A DNA stretch of 23,943 nt from a virus: positions 1 to 23,943 of IMG/VR virus record IMGVR_UViG_3300037502_001790; one strand, written 5' to 3'. Made by a program: the position numbers and the translations under genes. Position 1 is the stretch's first letter. The number at the start of each line of letters is the position of its first letter. Positions 20,596 to 23,943 of the stretch are shown piece after piece. Below the pieces are notes generated by a model that was not told the DNA's origin, made no database searches, and worked only from the letters and a program-made list of their open reading frames with translations.

Positions 20596-21488
20596 AATTT
20601 CTCTACCTGTGAATGTATCCAATAATCTTGTTCATATTGTTCCTTCCACCATGCACTATTATTTAGGTTAGTTTTTGCTTCCCTAATCATATTTTTATAA
20701 GCTGATTCTGGACAAAGACCTAATTCAAATGTTTCAACACTACCATCGGACATTATGAACTCTATATTACGTTGATCGTTATTGCCATCTTTCCAATCTG
20801 CTGTTAGATGCCAACTTTTAGTATAATCATCAAAAACAATTGAGCAATAATCATCTACATCATACGTACCGTTAGCATTTACCACACCATATTCTGTATC
20901 CAGTAAATCCTGTAATTGCCATTTACGTAATGAATTCCTGCTAATTTCATTGGCAGTTTTATATTGTTGTGGGTTTAGTGCAATAAAAATACTAAGCAAG
21001 TGTGGCATTAAGTCTCTACTGACCCCACCAAACGCATATTTTTTATTTGTGAACCAGGTTCCGGGACTTGGAACTCGATTTTTATTAATCCAATTAATAT
21101 TAATTCTTTTAGCCCTGGAGGCCAATTCTTGTAGCATGGGTATTTCATCCCGCCACATGTTATTTTTAACCATCATTATTCTACGACTTTTATGGCCACT
21201 TAATACGGTCTGCCATTCAGCACTAGTTTTAAGACCAGGTTTTTCAATGAAAACGATTTTACTATTTGGTGCTATGGTTTCAGTTAATAAATGATGAGTA
21301 AAATTAGGAGTACAGATATGAGCTGTGTCAAAATGTTTATAGGAAAATATGGCTGGAACTACAGAAGGAAAATCTGCATTTTTGGCTATGTCACTATCTA
21401 CAGTAACAACGTCGTGACCTAATTCTTTTAGTACAGATTTGTATAGAGAGCCAATGCCCATACCTATTACGATACTAGTTGGATTCAT
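20592..21488 (-). CDS. Gfo/Idh/MocA-family NAD(P)-dependent oxidoreductase
   Basis: It encodes 298 residues. The N-terminal Rossmann fold starts IVIGMGIGSLYKSVL (6-20), then VVTVDSD (27-33), HICTPNFTHH (57-66) and the catalytic-type VFIEKPG (79-85, with K83). The substrate half has GGVSRDLMPHLL (154-165, D159 and H163), the usual His/Asp site. These enzymes act on sugars and inositols, often as part of nucleotide-sugar or glycan making. The length is a little short for the family (about 330). The gene overlaps its neighbours by 14 and four bases. Confidence 0.9.
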   Translation of the reverse strand: MNPTSIVIGMGIGSLYKSVLKELGHDVVTVDSDIAKNADFPSVVPAIFSYKHFDTAHICTPNFTHHLLTETIAPNSKIVFIEKPGLKTSAEWQTVLSGHKSRRIMMVKNNMWRDEIPMLQELASRAKRININWINKNRVPSPGTWFTNKKYAFGGVSRDLMPHLLSIFIALNPQQYKTANEISRNSLRKWQLQDLLDTEYGVVNANGTYDVDDYCSIVFDDYTKSWHLTADWKDGNNDQRNIEFIMSDGSVETFELGLCPESAYKNMIREAKTNLNNSAWWKEQYEQDYWIHSQVEKF

Positions 21489-21729
21489 TTTTACTTTGTT
21501 CGTATTGTTTAAAAAGTCTAGTTACTTCTTCCATACGTTCTTGGAATATATCTGGGGATCTATCAGCTGCACGTCGCATATCCCAATCGCTGGGATAATG
21601 TCTAAGTAAAGCTCTAGCTTGCTGGCGTATTGCTAATGGAACACGCTTAGTCTCACTAGAATAAGATAATGCCTGCAGAAATTTGGCTGTTTGTACTACA
21701 GCACGATAGCGTTCATCAGGTAGCGTCAT
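21475..21729 (-). CDS. BPSL0761-family-like small protein
   Basis: It encodes 84 residues. The first half (MTLPDERYRAVVQTAKFLQA, then RVPLAIRQQARALLRHYPSD) follows the pattern of the BPSL0761 family known from bacteria, where function is unknown. The C-terminus is a charged helix. The ATG lies 14 bases inside the end of the upstream transglycosylase gene. It has no catalytic motif. The family call is from memory of the MT[LM]PDER...VP..[IV]R..AR.LLRHYP pattern. Confidence 0.72.
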   Translation of the reverse strand: MTLPDERYRAVVQTAKFLQALSYSSETKRVPLAIRQQARALLRHYPSDWDMRRAADRSPDIFQERMEEVTRLFKQYEQSKNESN

Positions 21730-23287
21730 TTACTACTGTTTCTTCGAGTTGTTCAAGTTTATCAATTTCGTCATCAGTGAAATCTTCACCGTGATCGCCT
21801 GTGTTCGTAGATTGTACACTATTGTCCTCGACAACGTCAAATAGATTGATAAACATAGTATCGGCTGTGATAGCTTTTTTACCACTAGCACCTCTAGTAC
21901 CAATTACCCTATTCCAGAAGAATTTAAATTCATCAATAATTGCTAATGCTGTGCCTTTATCGCTAGTGGCAAAAAGTGCCTCAACAATATCTTTGAAGAA
22001 TACACGATCAAATCTTTCATCAACCAACATATTCGGACATTTACCTAAATCATATTGGCGATTGGCTTCTTGTACAGCATTAATATGATGCCAAACATTA
22101 TGCCCCATCATAATACCGTAACTAAAACTATCCCAGCTAGTCTTGTTTATTTGTCCAAATTTGTTTTTATCACCCGGTCCGTATATACAAATTTCATTTA
22201 ATTTAATTTGATCAATAATTGGACTAGATTCAAATACATTTAAAATACCATCCTGTATAACCGCATCTTTATATAAACGTGTATCATGTGCATACTTTTT
22301 ATCGTCTGCACTAGAAGTCATTCTATAAGTCCACTTTTTGCGATCTTCTGTTTCAGTCTGTATATAAATTTGACCATTGGCAGTTGCTAGGAAAGGACTA
22401 GCGCAGTCGAAACTGATACTAAAGTTTTCGTTATGATATTTTCTAACAGCACGTTGAATATCTGTTAGTAACACAGCCCATTCTAATTTACTCGTGCCTA
22501 AAAAGTGCATCCAATCTTGTTTGCCTCGTTCTAAAAGACCATCAAAACGTAGTTCAACAAGTCTGCGTAACACCAGTTCAATGTCACACATATTTTGACC
22601 ACCCATTGCCCAACCATTGAAATGTCGATCTGCATACTGTTTTGGATCACAGTATTTTTTCATACGATCATACCAATCATCTGCCTGTTGATGATTCTCA
22701 CCTTGTAGAACGTTTAGGAACTTACAGTTACCATTACGATTATTAATAAAATAGTCGTTGTTTATGTATGTGGCGTTTACTGCTTCAGCATAACTGCTAA
22801 TACCAATTAGTTTGGGACTGTCTGGATTTTTCGCCACCCAACTAGGAATATCTAGAATCATTCCATAATCCATTAGCGTGTCCATCCAGTTTAAAACCTG
22901 TTTACGCTTTTTCATAGCTTTAGGGCAATTGGGATTGTCCCAATCGCCTTGCCACTTGCCTTTACCTATTTGGAATCCACCACTGTCACCTAACACCCAA
23001 CTAGTTTTTCTGTCTCTATTACGAAACATATCTTCTTTAGGGTCAAATTTGTTTAAGTCTAAGTTTGCATGACCTGCTGAGTATAAGCACCATTCGTAAT
23101 GAAAAGCGCCTTTAACTGGGTCTAAGTAGTTTAGACTTTCTGCACCGTGTTGAAATGATGGTGGAATACGTGACGGATCTACGTAGTTAAAATGACGTTG
23201 TTTACCTATAAATGTGGCGTAAAAAGTACTGGTTGCAGGTAAAAACTTTGCATAGTCATTTTGTGTCGATGTCAAATCTGTGTTCAT
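21716..23287 (-). CDS. TGT-fold DNA-deazaguanine transglycosylase, DpdA-like
   Basis: It encodes 523 residues. Queuine tRNA-ribosyltransferase (TGT) motifs occur in order: GDSGGFQ at 100-106 (D101, the general acid/base), NVLQGEN at 192-198, GWAMGG at 225-230, MHFLGTS at 260-266 and SFDCASPF at 292-299 (D294, the expected nucleophile). TGT exchanges guanine for a 7-deazaguanine. The usual C-terminal zinc motif CxCxxC...H is absent and there are long extra segments, so this is not a standard bacterial Tgt. Phage DpdA proteins place preQ0 or related bases into DNA and travel with folE, queD, queE and queC; folE and queE are here, and it sits next to the sliding clamp. The start overlaps the clamp stop (TAATG). 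Which deazaguanine is used, and that the substrate is DNA, are inferences. Confidence 0.86.
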   Translation of the reverse strand: MNTDLTSTQNDYAKFLPATSTFYATFIGKQRHFNYVDPSRIPPSFQHGAESLNYLDPVKGAFHYEWCLYSAGHANLDLNKFDPKEDMFRNRDRKTSWVLGDSGGFQIGKGKWQGDWDNPNCPKAMKKRKQVLNWMDTLMDYGMILDIPSWVAKNPDSPKLIGISSYAEAVNATYINNDYFINNRNGNCKFLNVLQGENHQQADDWYDRMKKYCDPKQYADRHFNGWAMGGQNMCDIELVLRRLVELRFDGLLERGKQDWMHFLGTSKLEWAVLLTDIQRAVRKYHNENFSISFDCASPFLATANGQIYIQTETEDRKKWTYRMTSSADDKKYAHDTRLYKDAVIQDGILNVFESSPIIDQIKLNEICIYGPGDKNKFGQINKTSWDSFSYGIMMGHNVWHHINAVQEANRQYDLGKCPNMLVDERFDRVFFKDIVEALFATSDKGTALAIIDEFKFFWNRVIGTRGASGKKAITADTMFINLFDVVEDNSVQSTNTGDHGEDFTDDEIDKLEQLEETVVNDAT

Positions 23288-23943
23288 TATTTGCTTTGTG
23301 CTGGTAAAATGTATTCATATACTGCAATACCACTGTCTACACTGATCTGCATAGCACCTTGATCAGTAATACGCATTGTGCTTTTACCATCTAAACTTAA
23401 AATAGCAATAACTTGTTGTACTGGCCAAGACCAAACATGTTTCAGTTTACCATTAATATTGGGTTGAAAAACAAAATTACCTGCATGGGTACTAGCATCA
23501 CCAAAAGAAAATACTAAGTTTTCATCTTCAACTTTTACTTGGAAAACAGTTTCCTCGCTGTGTACTGCGGCTTGTAATTTAAGCCTTTGAATAGCATTTA
23601 GACTCGGCTCAAACTCGATATCCCAACCACTTCCTTTGAACTTAACACTTTTAAGTTTTTCGTTGATAATTTCAGTGCTCATAAAACGATAGTCGTTTAC
23701 AAAATCGCCTGTTGAATTTTCAAAGTGTAAACTAGTAGGAATATCTGCACCGTTTCTGTTTGAAACTACCACTTCAATTTTTGCGTTTTCTTTGTATTCG
23801 GGATTTTTAAGATGTAAATTTAGCTTATCTAAATTTGGCATTCCAAATACGCCACTAAACTCTGATACAGGTGCATGTGTCTTTGCGTTCACAATAACGC
23901 TTCGATCTTCGGCCATAGATTCAATTGTAGTAGCAGTATCTTC
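23287..23943 (-). CDS. T4-type DNA sliding clamp (gp45-like), 5' end outside the window
   Basis: The reading frame stays open to the window edge. An ATG at 23916 would give 209 residues, but codons further upstream are in frame without a stop. The fold of T4 gp45 predicts about 35 more residues before the visible FSGVFGMPNLDKL, so the true start is probably outside. Segments such as NPEYKENAKIEVVV, FENSTGDFVNDYRFM, SFGDASTHAGNFVF and the end AVYEYILPAQSK are like the clamp of marine T4-like phages as I recall it. The clamp forms a ring with the polymerase and late-transcription machinery. The stop overlaps the transglycosylase start. Confidence 0.78.
   Translation of the reverse strand, partial: EDTATTIESMAEDRSVIVNAKTHAPVSEFSGVFGMPNLDKLNLHLKNPEYKENAKIEVVVSNRNGADIPTSLHFENSTGDFVNDYRFMSTEIINEKLKSVKFKGSGWDIEFEPSLNAIQRLKLQAAVHSEETVFQVKVEDENLVFSFGDASTHAGNFVFQPNINGKLKHVWSWPVQQVIAILSLDGKSTMRITDQGAMQISVDSGIAVYEYILPAQSK

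Noticed and set aside
1-23943. CRISPR arrays, insertion sequences, transposases, integrase or attachment sites
   Set aside because: No regularly spaced direct repeats, terminal inverted repeats with a transposase frame, or recombinase motifs were seen.

Overview
The window is a densely packed, AT-rich stretch in which every supported gene lies on the minus strand, so it reads from right to left. Genes abut or overlap by 4-50 bases (ATGA, GTGA, TAATG and TTGA junctions), and there are only a handful of short gaps. A T4-type sliding clamp, a T4-type RNase H/FEN exonuclease, ThyX, host-derived metabolic genes and many small conserved phage proteins point to a T4-like marine myovirus of the kind infecting pelagic bacteria (cyanomyovirus/pelagimyovirus-like). 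The host cannot be fixed from the sequence. Good sigma70-type promoters and a degenerate proline-type tRNA suggest a bacterial host, possibly an alphaproteobacterium.

In the order of transcription: (1) 23943-21475: the sliding clamp (start outside the window), a large TGT/DpdA-like transglycosylase and a small BPSL0761-like protein. (2) 21488-16120: a host-like metabolic block with a Gfo/Idh/MocA oxidoreductase, a zinc MDR dehydrogenase, a small membrane protein, a T-fold/QueD-like protein, a GT4-type glycosyltransferase, a cupin and two beta-rich phage proteins. (3) 16123-13745: a phosphoribosyltransferase, an MBD4-like HhH-GPD glycosylase, a HIT-family protein, a CDGSH-like mini-protein and small phage proteins. 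(4) 13741-8892: a promoter, then folE, an acidic protein, several unknowns, a fatty-acid desaturase, queE and further unknowns. (5) 8895-5402: rnh followed by conserved unknown proteins, including a 58-residue gene with a TTG start. (6) 5385-2976: a MoxR-type AAA+ ATPase and its VWA/metallopeptidase partner, each with its own promoter. (7) 2976-1: small conserved phage proteins, thyX, the tRNA-like element and a partial SGNH-like gene.

The main functional theme is 7-deazaguanine chemistry. FolE (GTP to dihydroneopterin triphosphate), a QueD-like T-fold protein and QueE lie in the same window as a TGT-fold enzyme with both catalytic aspartates, adjacent to the replication clamp. This fits a phage DNA-modification pathway that swaps guanine for a 7-deazaguanine and so resists host restriction. 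QueC is not in the window. Other points of note are an MBD4-like DNA glycosylase, the MoxR-VWA pair, and internal promoters each combined with a different inverted repeat, which suggests local transcriptional control inside the long operon.
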